Made by a program: the position numbers and the translations under genes
Shown here: piece after piece, positions 21,208-31,959 of the stretch
How positions within the stretch are numbered: position 1 is the first letter of the stretch
How the letters are laid out: each line of letters starts with the position of its first letter
Assembly: GCF_004664715.2 (NCBI RefSeq)
Contig: NC_051069.1
Coordinates: 8,323,501 to 8,387,500, forward strand
Length of the DNA stretch: 64,000 bases
Direction of reading: 5' to 3'
DNA from: Peromyscus leucopus
Lineage: Eukaryota > Chordata > Mammalia > Rodentia > Cricetidae
The notes under the pieces: generated by a model
Databases searched by the model: none
The model's input: the letters and a program-made list of their open reading frames with translations, nothing else
What the model was told of the DNA's origin: nothing

Positions 21208-21796
21208 ATCCAAAGACTTCATTAGGGACATGATAGGTTGTTCCCTATAATGACAATAATAGCCAAAATGAGGCCTAAGTCAAGAACTATGGTGGGTGGT
21301 GAACCAGATCAGGCATGGGAAACACCCGGGGAGAGGGACGTTGAGTGGAGGCCTGTGAGGGGCTGGTCCAGTGAGGAAAACACCTCTGGATACCCAGCAT
21401 TTTCCAGAAGACAGGCCACACCAGCAGCAAGTGTGCCAACGTGTGTGTAAATGCATGGGAATGCTCCCCCTCCCCCTCCAGCCATTTCCTGCTAAGAGAA
21501 CAGCTCTACAGAGAAAGCTTGCTCTTCTCAAACCGAGCCTGGAATGCCACGGTTGTGAGGATAAAAGACCGTGTTCTGAAGTACATAACTGTTTGTAAAC
21601 TGTATACACATATGGGCTCTTCACACTGTCGTCCCCTATGAGAGGAGTGGACATGGAGTCTGAGGTACCCGGGCAGAGGACATGTGTCATCCTTTCCCCA
21701 CTTGCCCAGAGGTAGGCTATCCATGATCGATCGCTGCTTCTCATCAGCAATTCCCACTCCCAGCACTTCCTTCAGCTGAATGGTTACCCCTCTTGA
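21208..21796. other. Non-repetitive stretch
   Basis: No gene or repeat recognised. It leads into the tetranucleotide satellite. Confidence 0.4.
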
Positions 21797-22210
21797 CAGC
21801 TGGCTGCCTGACTGGCTGCCTGACTAGCAGTTAGCTGCTGACTGACGGACTGACTGACTGACAATGGACGGACTGACTGACCAACTGACTGACTGGCTGG
21901 GTAGATTGGATGGATAGATAGATGGATGGATGGATGGATGGATGGATGGATGGATGGATGGATGGATAGGTGGGTGGGTGGATGAGTGGATAGGTGGATG
22001 GATGGGTGGATGGATGGATGGATGGACGGACAGACGGACGGGTGGGTAGGTGGGTGGATGGGTGGATGGGTGGATGGGTGGGTGGATGGATGGATGGATG
22101 GGTGGGTGGGTGGATGGGTGGATGGATGGATGGGTGGGTGGGTGGATGGGTGGATGGTATGCTAGCTGCTGACTGGCTGACTGGCTTACTAGCTGGCTGA
22201 CTGACTCAAG
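21797..22210. repeat. Compound tetranucleotide satellite (GACT)n-(GGAT/GGTG)n-(GACT)n
   Basis: About 105 bp of CTGA/GACT and GGCT units leads into about 250 bp of GGAT, GGTG and GGAC units (21905-22157), then the GACT/GGCT type returns (22158-22210). The two flanks share the word AGCTGCTGACTG. The array is purine/T-rich, and open frames through it (MDGWVDGW-type) are repeat artefacts. Confidence 0.93.
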
Positions 22211-25200
22211 GCTGACCCATTCCGCACCTGAGGGCCACTCTGAGGCCCATTCTAGCTCTAACTCTCTACCATTGGGATAAGGCAGTAGGCTATGAAAACT
22301 AGATATGAGACCTAGTCCTTACTCATCTTCCTCTTCTCCACATTCTCCTGGCCTGCTTCCTCCCTCCCCGCTCCCAGTTTCCTTCTAAATTACATCCAAG
22401 AATAAGTAAAGGGTCTCGAGTCCCCTTCTCAAGCTCTTCTTGAGGAAGCACTAAAGATGGTCCCTGCAGAACCATGGACTTTGTGGCTGCTGTGGTTCCA
22501 CAGGGCAGAAGATCACACTACCCAGGCAGACTGCTGATAAAGCCTGAGCAGGAGAAGAAAGATTACCTTCTCTGCCAAGCAGGTCCTAGCTCAGACTCAG
22601 CCCAAGAGGAAGCTACCTAAGTGGAGGAGCTGGGAAGGCATGTTTGGGAGAACCAGCTCTCTCTGTGTGTAGTAGAGGCCCTCGCTTCTGAGACTACGTC
22701 ATGAGCCTGGGGTGCTGAGCTAAGGAGGGACAGGGAGGCCCTTGCCACAGGTTCTTTGAGACTCCAAGGTTGGAGGAGGCTGCAGAGCTCTACCCAAACT
22801 AGTGTTGGAGCTGAGGTCTCTGGAGAAGGCTGAGGAGAGCTGAAGGAAGGTAACAATGGTACTGGGTCCTGACCCACCCTGTCCCCGTCTCTGGAGACCC
22901 TCTTGACCCAATTTCTTTTCCTAACCCAGTAAGAAGACCACACAGAAGCTCTTCTGCCCCACCCTGAGAGAACCCATCACTCTCTGAGAAACCCAGCCCA
23001 GCCCTGACGAGTCATCCCCATTTGAGTTTCTTCCAATTCCTCCACAGACCAGCCATGCTCTCCCTGTTCACCTTCATCAATAGTTCCCTTTGCAAGGTTG
23101 TCATTACCCACTAATTGTCCAAAATTTCATTCCCTCATCCTTCTTGGTTAAGGTTCTTGATTGATTTAAGGACTGAGTTCAATATCCCTGCCGTCTCCCG
23201 GCCCTTATTAATTCCCGGCGCCTCCAGCTCCCCTCACCCAGCTGTGTCCCACACTGATTGGCAAAGCCCTGGCTTTTAGGCCTGCAGGATTGGAGGCCTA
23301 ATGTGTACTAATCTATCATGACTTCACTCGGCTGGCAGAGTGACGGATGGTGGCAGCGGACGGTGCGGTGAGGGAGATGGCCCTCCGCCTCCACTGGGGC
23401 CGGCTGGAGCCGGAAGTGTGCAAGGCACAATGAGAGAATGGCCGCCACCTCCAACGAGGCAGGCCGGGGAGGTACTGTCTTGCAAGAGCAGAGACTGAGG
23501 AAACCCACCCTTTGGACGGTCCACCCAGCAGCTTCAAGGCCACTTGATACACAGTTTTGTGAGCTGCACGTTAACCTCAGTGCCTCTTATGGTCACTGTC
23601 CACTAGGGTGACTTTGCCCTGTACTTCAATCAATAGCAAGCCTCACCAGCGGACAGAAAAGGGGTGGAGTGTGTGGCTGGGTGTGTGTTACATTGGCCCC
23701 TCTCTGGAGGGCCACTTTGGCTGCTTCTATCCTTGCCTCTCCTAATTCTCCACTCCCCCAATTCCTTCAGTCTGAGACAGGAAAGAACCCCACTGTCACT
23801 CACCCTTCATTACCCACCCCCCACACTTTCCTTATCCACACACACCTCTGTAAATAGACCCTTCCTTCAACACCCACTCAAACTGCCCCTCACGAGGATG
23901 CCATCCTCTTCTTGCAGAATCCAAACACAAGCCTGACCACATAGCTCCCTGGAGTGAGGGGGAAACTGAGGCTCAGAGGAGACCAGGGCTCTCCACAGAC
24001 ATACCTCTTCAGCTAGACAGGCTGGAAAGAGCAATGGAACATGCCCTCAGGTTTAAACCCTACACCTGCCCAGTGTCTGCCGCGGCATCTTCATGCCTCA
24101 AACATGCCCTCCAACTCCCAGCACCTTCCAGACGTCAGGCCTACAGGCTGTCCTGTGGCCTAGGACACATCTTCCCACTGTCTTTATATTTGTCCCTTTG
24201 GGTGACAATGTCCCTCCTTCCCACTTGGGCATGCCATCCCTAGGCACAACCAAACAGAGTTGGGGCTTTGGGTTTACAGTTTTACCAAAGGCGGCGAGTT
24301 TTATGGAAACCCTCCATGACAGAGCTTTTACGGAGTTTCTTCAGCTATGAACCGCCCTGCCCCGAGAGAAGTCTCACAGACAGCTCGGAGGTGTTCCCCA
24401 AACTGCAAGCTACCTTCCCATTAGGCCCCCCGAGAGCCACCGACCTGCGAGGGAAGGACCCTATCTACCTGCTTCCTGCAGAGATCTCCCGAGGTACTTT
24501 CTCACAAGCCAGCCGCCCACTGCTGTTCATTTCAACCATCTCTCAGAGGGCCCAGGGCCTCTGCTCCAGCACGGACCTCTGAGGGGCTGGCCATGCCCAC
24601 TTCCATGGCCCCAGTTACCTGCTCCTATGGCATACTATCTCTCCCGGCCACAGGACCCTATTCCAGGCTTTGTATCCTCTGGCAATGGTCACCCACCCAG
24701 GGTTTGGTGGCCTATGCTTGGGTCCTTAGTGCAGCTTGGCCTCAGTGATGCAGCCGTATACTGCCTGAGTCCAGAAATCATCAACTAATCTTCCTGTAGC
24801 CACCTTGCAATGGAGCTAGCGATTTCCCCGCATGTCTTCCCAAAGCAAAGGATGAGGCCAGAGACCCAAAAAGGTTAATTGCATGCTTTTTCACAGGGCA
24901 GCCATAGCAGCTCTGAAAACGGAACCGCTTAAGGCAAATTGAATTTAAAGATCCTCAGTCACACCAGCTATATCCTGAGGTTTGGGTTCCTGCTCGGGAC
25001 TAGCAGCCACTGTCCTAGATGGTACAGGCCCAGAATGCCACCCCTAGAAAGCCCTTTCCAACAGCACTGGCCTGGAGACTGGCTTTGTGGTTGGAAAGTG
25101 CTCTCTCTGGCGTCCCCAATGTCTTCCTGCATCAGAATAGGTCTGTGGAGACCAGAATAGGTCTGTGGAGAACCCCCAAGTAACCACGGGTTGGGAGTCC

Positions 25201-25507
25201 CTGCCTGCCGGAGAAATGGTCCTTCCCAGCATTCCCCAGAACCTTGGAGGAAGGACACAGTCGGCTCCCCATCATCCAGAACCGGGAGAAGGATGCTCTT
25301 TCAAGTGATGAGAAGCTCACTGAGCATCCCCAAGCCAGCCACTCCTCCCTCCCCAACTGAACCACCCAGGACCAGCCTACCATTCAAGGATGCTATACCC
25401 GGAGTGTAAGGAAGGAACAGAAAGAGACAGAAAACATGTAACAGTCCCCAGATTTGGGAGATCTTTGTTCACATGAGCAAAAGAGAGTTCAGAAACCCTG
25501 GCGATCA
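22211..25507. other. Long non-repetitive stretch (about 3.3 kb)
   Basis: Almost free of recognisable SINEs and LTRs. It holds a candidate conserved block at 23085-23330 and a 20-bp tandem duplication at 25134-25173 (AATAGGTCTGTGGAGA twice). AT-rich text with AGGTTAATTGCATGC at about 24871 is unassigned. No exon with recognisable coding content was found. Confidence 0.4.
23085..23330. promoter_or_regulatory. Candidate conserved noncoding element
   Basis: TACCCACTAATTGTCC, TTGATTGATTTAAGGACTGA, CCCTTATTAATTCCCGGCGC, CACTGATTGGCAAAGCCC (inverted CCAAT) and GAGGCCTAATGTGTACTAAT occur in clean non-repeat DNA with mixed AT and CpG content. Inferred from motif density only. Confidence 0.33.
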
Positions 25508-25720
25508 GGCTGCGGGAACAGCTCAGTCAGTAATGTGCTGGCCACAAAAGGATAAGGCCCCGAGTTCAATCCCCAGAACTAACGTGGGTAGCATGCATGG
25601 TGGATACAAGATAGAGAGGCAGAGCTGGACAGACCCTGCCTCATAAAACAAAGCGGATGACTCCCGAGGAGGAGTGACGTCAGAGGTGGCCACACTGAGA
25701 TGAACACACAAAGGAAGCTA
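25508..25720 (+). repeat. Composite SINE (B4/RSINE1-like), diverged, carrying a CRE-type site
   Basis: Head GGGAACAGCTCAGTCAGTAA with CCGAGTTCAATCCCCAGAAC, then a shortened body with CAGACCCTGCCTCATAAAAC. It contains a perfect palindromic TGACGTCA at 25675-25682. Confidence 0.6.
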
Positions 25721-25949
25721 GATGCCCCAGAGGTCACCTCAGCGACCTCATCTTCCCAGAGGTTGTTCTGGTCTGGGACTGGAAGATGCTCACAAGGGGT
25801 TAAAAGCCAAGAACTTCTGTGGTAACCAAGCCGCTCAGCTGAGGTGCAGCAGGCAGTGGGAACCAAGCAACTAAATGGGTGACCGAGAACTTCCAAAAGG
25901 CTCTTAAAAGCTGGAAGCTTGCGGCGTTTGGACGATCAGACTGGCGCAG
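25721..25949. other. Non-repetitive stretch
   Basis: No feature recognised. Confidence 0.4.
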
Positions 25950-26156
25950 AGCAGCGATTTAGAGAGGCACTGGCTACCTGCTCCGTAAACGAAAGAAAGG
26001 ACCCAGGTTCAATTGCCCAGAGCCAGTCCCAGTCACATGGCAGCTCACAACTGTCTGTCACTCCAGCTCTAGAGAATCTGACACCCTCACACAGGAATGC
26101 ATGTAGGCAAAACACCAATGTACATAAAATAAAAAGAATTTTTTTTAAAAAAAGGC
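25950..26156 (+). repeat. B2 SINE with a scrambled head
   Basis: GAGAGGCACTGGCTACCTGC, then GGACCCAGGTTCAATTGCCC, GGCAGCTCACAACTGTCTGT, CTGACACCCTCACACAGGAA and ACCAATGTACATAAAATAAA. The body is typical B2. The first 50 bases differ from consensus, so the pol III A box is lost. Confidence 0.85.
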
Positions 26157-27544
26157 TGGGAGCTTCCCATATGTCATGTCTATAATATATAGACAATTAC
26201 TTTGCGCTGAACTTTGCGTGTTTAATTACGTGGTGACCGGCCCCTCTTACATCACGCGTTCAGCAATCCCTCTCCTGGGCTTCCGGCGGGTGGGATGAGA
26301 GGGACGTCATATTTGAAATTAGTAACAGCTGTGATCTGAGGCCTCCCACCCCCGCCTCCAGTTTCACCCCTACTGAAGGCCTAGTAAACATCACCAGCTC
26401 CCCAAAGCAACGCAGGTGCTCTGCCTGCCATGGGTCAGAGAGCAGGCAGTATTTCATCGGGGTCACCTGGAACCTGAGGCCTCCAGGTAAGATAGGCTTC
26501 CCTAACATCCTCGCGCCCCTGGCTGTTTAGAGCCCTGCCCTCACACTGTTCCTACCCACCAGGCTCTCTCTGAATCTCCCAACTGGACTCTTGGTTCTGC
26601 CTCTGACTGTGAACGGCACATCCAGAAAAAAAAAAACAAGTTCAAGACCTGGGTGGGGCGGAATAGCCGAATGGCCTCCTCAGTCCTTCGGATGTCTGTC
26701 CTGTTCTTGTAGATCCTAACAGCCAAGCCTGCTTGATTTCTCAGCTCGAGGTACCTGGCTCACCTCTGGTCCTGGGTCATGGCCCAGGATCTGGAGTTGG
26801 CAGCCACAGAAGGGGCTGGGGAGAGGGCAAAGGATACTGAAAACAAGTGACTCTCAGAGGGTGGTTCATTAAAATGCATCAGGGGACTCCAAACTGTGAG
26901 AATATTCCTTTTTCTCTTTTTTGAGACAGAAAGGAATTTAGCAGGAAATCAATCAACACACACGCTGTTAACTTATTCCACGACAAAAAGGAAACAAACC
27001 CCCCATAAATTCCTGCAGCCTCTGGGTAGTCAACATGTAACCACCACTAATTAATTTCCAGAACCTTCTTCACTCTCTGGATCTCTTGAAGCAGGGTCAA
27101 TCTGTCAGCCCCAGGAAGTGTCACAGCCCCTGTGGTAGGGAGGCTGTAAGTGGAGCCTCTTCTACAGAGAGCGAAGGAGCAGAGGAGCTGGGAATCGGTG
27201 CTGGGCACCCGTCTGCACCCTGCCTCACCAGCTCTCACCAAGAGGAACGGCACCCTACATGGCAGAGCACCGCATGCCCCAGAGGAAAGCCGCCTCGGCG
27301 CGCGCTCCAACCGGTTTCAGATTTGGTGTGCTCTGAATCTGAAATCAGACCCCACGTCAAAGACTCCTGTGTTAAAGCCTCAGCTGTCAACTGGGACTCT
27401 GGGGCTCCGGGAAGTCACCGGAGCTGATGTCACCAGGGAATTCATCCATCCATGGAATCATCATTCGTGGCATTATTTGGACAGGGTGGCAGTTTGGCGG
27501 TAGACTCCGTTTGAGGAAGTATGTTATGGGGTAGGTGTTTGAAG
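26157..27544. other. Non-repetitive stretch (about 1.4 kb)
   Basis: Includes the candidate element at 26185-26310, listed separately, and an isolated ACTAATTAATTTCC at 27045-27058. No exon recognised. Confidence 0.4.
26185..26310. promoter_or_regulatory. Candidate conserved noncoding element with direct repeats
   Basis: ACTTTGCG occurs at 26199-26206 and again at 26211-26218, 12 bp apart. Next come TAATTA (26223-26228), an ACGTGGTGACC segment and ACATCACGCG. CpGs persist despite AT richness, which suggests constraint or low methylation. Inference only. Confidence 0.35.
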
Positions 27545-27555
27545 GGTATGTCCTC

Positions 27556-27630
27556 GCTCTGCCTCCCTCCCTCCCCCTCCCCACCTGCCCCTCCCTCCCC
27601 CTCCCCACCTGCCCTCCCTCCCTGCCAGCC
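27556..27630. repeat. C-rich tandem repeat, quadruplex-capable on the minus strand
   Basis: CCCTCCCTCC, CCCTCCCCACCTGCCC and a second copy of the same block give two tandem units of about 25 bp. The minus strand reads as more than four G-runs with one-base loops. Confidence 0.88.
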
Positions 27631-27862
27631 AGTAAATGAGCAGCTTTCCTCTAGCCATTTCTGCCATGATGTCTGCCTCCCACAGGCCTGGATCCATTGC
27701 CTCTGCTGCCACGGACTCCCTGAGAGTGAACTCAGACCTCCAAGCCCATGAGCCAGAGAGAGCTTTCCTCCTGGAAGCTGTTTGTCTCAAGTGTCTGTCC
27801 CAGAGACAAAGGGCGACAAGCACAAGACTCCTGACCCCATGTCACCCCGCTGAGCATCAAAG

Positions 27863-27863
<1 letters not shown>

Positions 27864-27913
<50 letters not shown>
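27864..27913. repeat. (TG)n microsatellite
   Basis: Perfect TG run of about 25 units. Confidence 0.97.
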
Positions 27914-27914
<1 letters not shown>

Positions 27915-28250
27915 TCTGTAACTGCCCTGTGCATAAGGATTGAGTCTCATCCCTCCCTACCCCCCACAGAAAACAGTGTGAGCATCTTTTCACACCCAAA
28001 CTGTGCACACTGGAAGTATGGAGAGCCACAGTACCTCCTACTCTCCTGGTCCCAGCCTCCCTGCCATCCCTGGGATCTTGGAAGGGTTTCCTAAGCCCCC
28101 ACTGAGGGGCAGGGAAGCTCCCTGCCGAGAGTACCACGCCCCTGCCATCTGTGGAGCTCCTTGGTATCTTCCCAAGAAACAAGAAAGGACCTGAGATTTG
28201 ACCCTTTAAAGTTGACCCCACATTTGAACAGTCCACATTAAAACTCAGGA
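27914..28250. other. Non-repetitive stretch
   Basis: No feature recognised. Confidence 0.4.
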
Positions 28251-28456
28251 CAGGGCCAGTACGATGACTCCAGGGGTAAGGGAGCTTGCCCACCAAGTCT
28301 GATGACTTGAGTTCGATCCCTGGGCCCCACAAAAGAAAAGGAAAGAACTGGCTCTGACCTCCACAAAAGCTCTGCGCCCCGCACCCTCCCCGAACCTGCC
28401 CTCCCTACAAGCAAATACTCAAGTGCAACAAAAACAAAAAAACAAGCAAACAAAAA
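28251..28456 (+). repeat. B3 SINE
   Basis: GGGCCAGTACGATGACTCCA, GAGCTTGCCCACCAAGTCTG, ACTTGAGTTCGATCCCTGGG (intact B-box core GTTCGATCC) and a CAAAAACAAAAAAACAAGCA tail. Confidence 0.87.
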
Positions 28457-29825
28457 ACTCCAGATAATCTGTGGTTTACAGTCACCGTTGGCAAGCTGAG
28501 CTCCAAAAGAACAAACCAGCCAGTATTAGCAGGGAGCCTTCCCTGACACCAGGGTTTGTAAGAATCCGAAGGAGTTAGAACATTCCCCTCCATCCCAGAA
28601 GAGATAAGTAGGAGCGATATTCCGGGCTACTGCATCCTTGAAGCTACGCATCCTTGAAAGCTGAGCTTTGGTTCAGCTTCTCCTAGGTGGTCTCTCTGGA
28701 AGGTGCCCCATGTGGGGACAGTCAGCACCACCCCACCTCAGGAGGACGGGGCAGTTTTCTCCTGCCCTCCCTCCTCTGCAGGCTCTGGCCCTTTACTTCC
28801 CTTTTTTATCCATTTACTCCTTGCTGTTTCCTCCAAGGGTGTGTGCCTGGAATGAATACCAGGCTCGCTCTCTCCTGCGAGGGGGTGGGGAGGGGAAGAG
28901 CTTGGAGGGGCAATGGCGATCAGCGATGCATTGTGGCACTTTAGGGGAAACTGCAAGCAATTTCCATCCTATTGATCCTCCCCAGGCAGCAAAGCCACAC
29001 GGAGTTTATTTGGAAAATTAAATTCTGGTACGTGGAGCATGAGGGGCACTAGTTAAGTTGTCTAGCTCTATGGCCACAATTTAATTACGTTCTCACTCTG
29101 AGCCTGTCCTTAAATACAGCAGATGAACTGAGGGCCACCCTTAGATGCTTCCTATTTCGTGGCCCTGGATGTGGTCCCAGGGCTACAGCAGACGAGCTCT
29201 GGCAGTCACCCTCCGCCCACCATGCTTCACTCCTCTGGGCTGCTTGCATATTTACATGTTAACTTACTCGATTTTGACAGAATCTATTCATTAAGATGTA
29301 AATGTTTGCTAAATTAACCCAATTTGTGAATTTGCTCCTTTTCCAAAGGAAAGATTTTTATCTTAGCAAAAATCATTATTAGAAACAAAGTAACCTATTA
29401 CTTAGGCACAAATTGGATCCTGTGTGTTAGATATTCATTTGGGGGAGAAGCTGAGAATCAAGAGTCCCTCTAAATGCAGCTACTGGAGGACAGGTAAAAT
29501 TTATGCAGCGCATTGTACACACATACACACGAGGGGCCAATCAGAAATTTGCCAGCTTTCTATTTAGACACATAAGGTCTTTCCCATCATCTTCCATTAT
29601 CTTCTATGACCAGCCCAATTTCATGACCCCCAAGGATGTAGGATGACAGTCTCAGAATAAAGAACAGTGCTTAGTCGTGAGTGGATGAGCAGCTTCAGGA
29701 AGCCCTGCCCCACGTACCTCCTGTCCTAAGCTTGTTCATGAAAGGACGGCTACATTTGTAACTGTAGAGCCACAGACCGACTCTGGGAACCACAGACCCA
29801 GACCTCTCTATCCACCAGCTCTGAC
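28457..29825. other. Non-repetitive stretch containing a candidate enhancer
   Basis: No named repeat. The 29020-29420 part is AT-rich and motif-dense, listed separately. No coding exon recognised. Confidence 0.4.
29020..29425. promoter_or_regulatory. Candidate conserved noncoding element
   Basis: About 400 bp of non-repeat AT-rich DNA with GAAAATTAAATTCTGG, CACAATTTAATTACGTTC (TAATTA at 29082), GCATATTTACATGTTAAC, TTTTGACAGAATC (MEIS/TGIF-like TGACAG), ATTCATTAAGATGTAAATG and TGTTTGCTAAATTAACCC (forkhead-like). No simple repeat or transposon signature explains it. Conservation was not tested. Confidence 0.4.
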
Positions 29826-29985
29826 TTTTTTTTTTTTTTCTTTAAAGACAATCTCACGTAGCCCAGACCAGCCTCAAACTCACTATATAATAAGCAGCTG
29901 AATTTGACCTTGAATTCTTGACCTTCCTACCACCACCTTCCAAAGCCTAGGATTACATGCCCTACCACTCAGCTCCCATTTTTCT
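29826..29985 (-). repeat. B1 SINE, antisense, old
   Basis: T-run then AGACAATCTCACGTAGCCCA, CCAGCCTCAAACTCACTATA and GCCTAGGATTACATGCCCTA: a reversed, diverged B1. Confidence 0.75.
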
Positions 29986-30003
29986 TAAGGGAAAAAAAAA
30001 TAT

Positions 30004-30098
30004 TTTTAAGATATGGTCTTGCAATGTAGTCCTGGCTGGCCTTGAACTTGTGCTCCTCTCGGCTTCCATTTCTAAGACACTACCCAGGCCTGGCTTCT
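30004..30098 (-). repeat. B1 SINE fragment, antisense
   Basis: AAGATATGGTCTTGCAATGT, AGTCCTGGCTGGCCTTGAAC and CACTACCCAGGCCTGGCTTC. The middle is deleted. Confidence 0.68.
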
Positions 30099-30245
30099 TT
30101 TTGGTTCTTTGGAGACCAGGTCTCATATATCCTAGGCTAGCCTCAAACTTACTATGTAGCCGAGGATGTCCTTCAATTCCTGAGCCTTCTGCCTCCACCT
30201 CCCCAAGTGCTGGGACTGCAGATGTGAACTGTGACACCTGCTTCT
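30099..30245 (-). repeat. B1 SINE, antisense
   Basis: TTGGAGACCAGGTCTCATAT, CTAGGCTAGCCTCAAACTTA, CTTCAATTCCTGAGCCTTCT and AAGTGCTGGGACTGCAGATG. Third antisense B1 in tandem. Confidence 0.8.
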
Positions 30246-31679
30246 TAGGGAAAATGCTGGAGACAAGTGTCAGTCGGCAGCCCAGGTAATAGAGAGAGGA
30301 GCCCATTTCAAGAGAGTGGTAATTCTGGGTACGGTCTTCTTGGGTCTACCAACACTTGACCTGCTTGCCCCTGATAAGGAAAAGTTCCACTGGAGAAAGT
30401 TCTAGAGCAATACCCCCTTAGGCAACCAGGGACACCCATACAGTCTTATTTAACAGTCACTGAGCTCCACTACAGAGTCACTGGGAAGCTTCCTGACCAC
30501 AGAGGACCCCCATGTGCTCAGCCTCTTCCATGTTAAGACAGCCCCTCTCAGGACTTCCAGCCTGGGGAACTGGGAGGGAGGCAGGCTGCCTTCCAGTGAC
30601 CTCAGAACCAAAGGTAGATAGAATCTGCCAGTCCTCAAGTCCCATCACAAGTCAAGAGTCCTCCGAAAGAGGTGACTTTTGCCTCCAGACGTGAGGAGAG
30701 ACAGTACACAGAGCCACCGCACTTGATCCTTCCAGCCCACACCAAAGGGAACATCAGCAGTATTTGACAAGCTGACCAGCTCCCCCAAGAATAGCGCTGT
30801 CATTACGCCAAGGGGGAAATCATTACCTGATCTATAAATGATTACACGGGAGCAGGAACTGTCACTCCCGTTTGAGGAGTTGGCAGAACTGGGATTTTAA
30901 AACAGGCCTGCAGACCAGTGCAGCCCTTCAGCTCTCTGGAGCAGCTGCTGTATTATTCACAAGGTAAAAAACTTCCAAGCGCTCAGGGGGACCGCCAAGG
31001 GACTCTGCCGATCAAAGGATCGAAGCCCCTCTGCGGTGCCAGCCACAAACTTAACTCGGAGGAAAGCGTAACGGTTCAGATCCTCCCGTCTGACAGCACA
31101 GGGGCTTCGCAGCTCACCACGGGCTTTCGTTTGCGAAAGAAGCCATCACAGCTGAAGCGGGCTGAGGTCATTTAGTCTGTGACCGCGATGGAGACTCAAG
31201 CTGTTCGTGGTGGAGGCAAGCTGGAGGCCTTGCTGACGGTCCGAGCCTGTCAGGATGAGATGGGTAACAGGTGGTGGGACTCAGTCGCTGTGGACCGCTC
31301 AGTCTCAGGAAGATGTGGGGAGAGCAGGATGGTGTTGGGAAAAGTTGGGAGTGGGAGATTTGAAGCACAATAAAGTGTGCGTAAATTTAAAAGGCAGGAG
31401 CACACAGAATGACATTAAGCATTTTTACAACAGATTCCAAACCCATCAGAGTGGCCATCTGTGAGACTGAGACCAGAGGGATAAGAAATACACAAGGGAA
31501 AATGTGAGGCTGTATCATGATATCAGCTGTTGCATGGGATCCATGCCGTACCTGTCCCTCACCTGACTCTCATTGGTGAAGAAAAAAAGACGACCTAAGC
31601 TGTAAACTGTGGTCTCAGAGAGCTCACTCGGCCTGTCGAGCTTCACAGTCGCAGTGCTTACAGATCCCCGGAGGCTCTT
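30246..31679. other. Non-repetitive stretch (about 1.4 kb)
   Basis: Includes a candidate conserved block at 30770-30980, listed separately. 31350-31510 is AT-rich and could be old LINE, but I cannot name it. No exon recognised. Confidence 0.38.
30770..30980. promoter_or_regulatory. Candidate conserved noncoding element
   Basis: GTCATTACGCC, AATCATTACCTGATCTATAA and ATGATTACACGGG give three (T/G)ATTAC-type cores within about 55 bp. GGATTTTAAAACAGG and GTATTATTCACAAGG follow. Clean non-repeat sequence; inference from motif density. Confidence 0.33.
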
Positions 31680-31850
31680 GTCGGTAGCCCAGGCTAGCCT
31701 GGACCTTCTGATGCTCTTGCATCTACCTCCCAAGTGCTGAGATTACAGGTGTATGCCACTGTGCCCATTTGTGTGGTGCTGGGGTTCAAACTCAGTACTT
31801 CAGGCATGCCAGGCAAGCACCCTACCCACCAAGCTACATTCCCAGCCCCG
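31680..31850 (-). repeat. B4 SINE, antisense
   Basis: GTAGCCCAGGCTAGCCTGGA, AAGTGCTGAGATTACAGGTG and the reversed ID tail CCAGGCAAGCACCCTACCCA. Confidence 0.85.
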
Positions 31851-31959
31851 AAGTTCCGCATTTGTAACGAGCTTCGTTTGGGCAGACGGTGGAGAGACTG
31901 CTGTCTGTGGACTTGACTTTGACCTAATCAGACTTTACAGACTCAACCAAACCCAAAGA

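Noticed and set aside
21994..22200. Open frame [11 protein letters not shown]...
   Set aside because: Direct translation of the GGAT/GGTG satellite.
27787..28332. 181-residue minus-strand open frame
   Set aside because: Passes through a (TG)n microsatellite and a B3 SINE.
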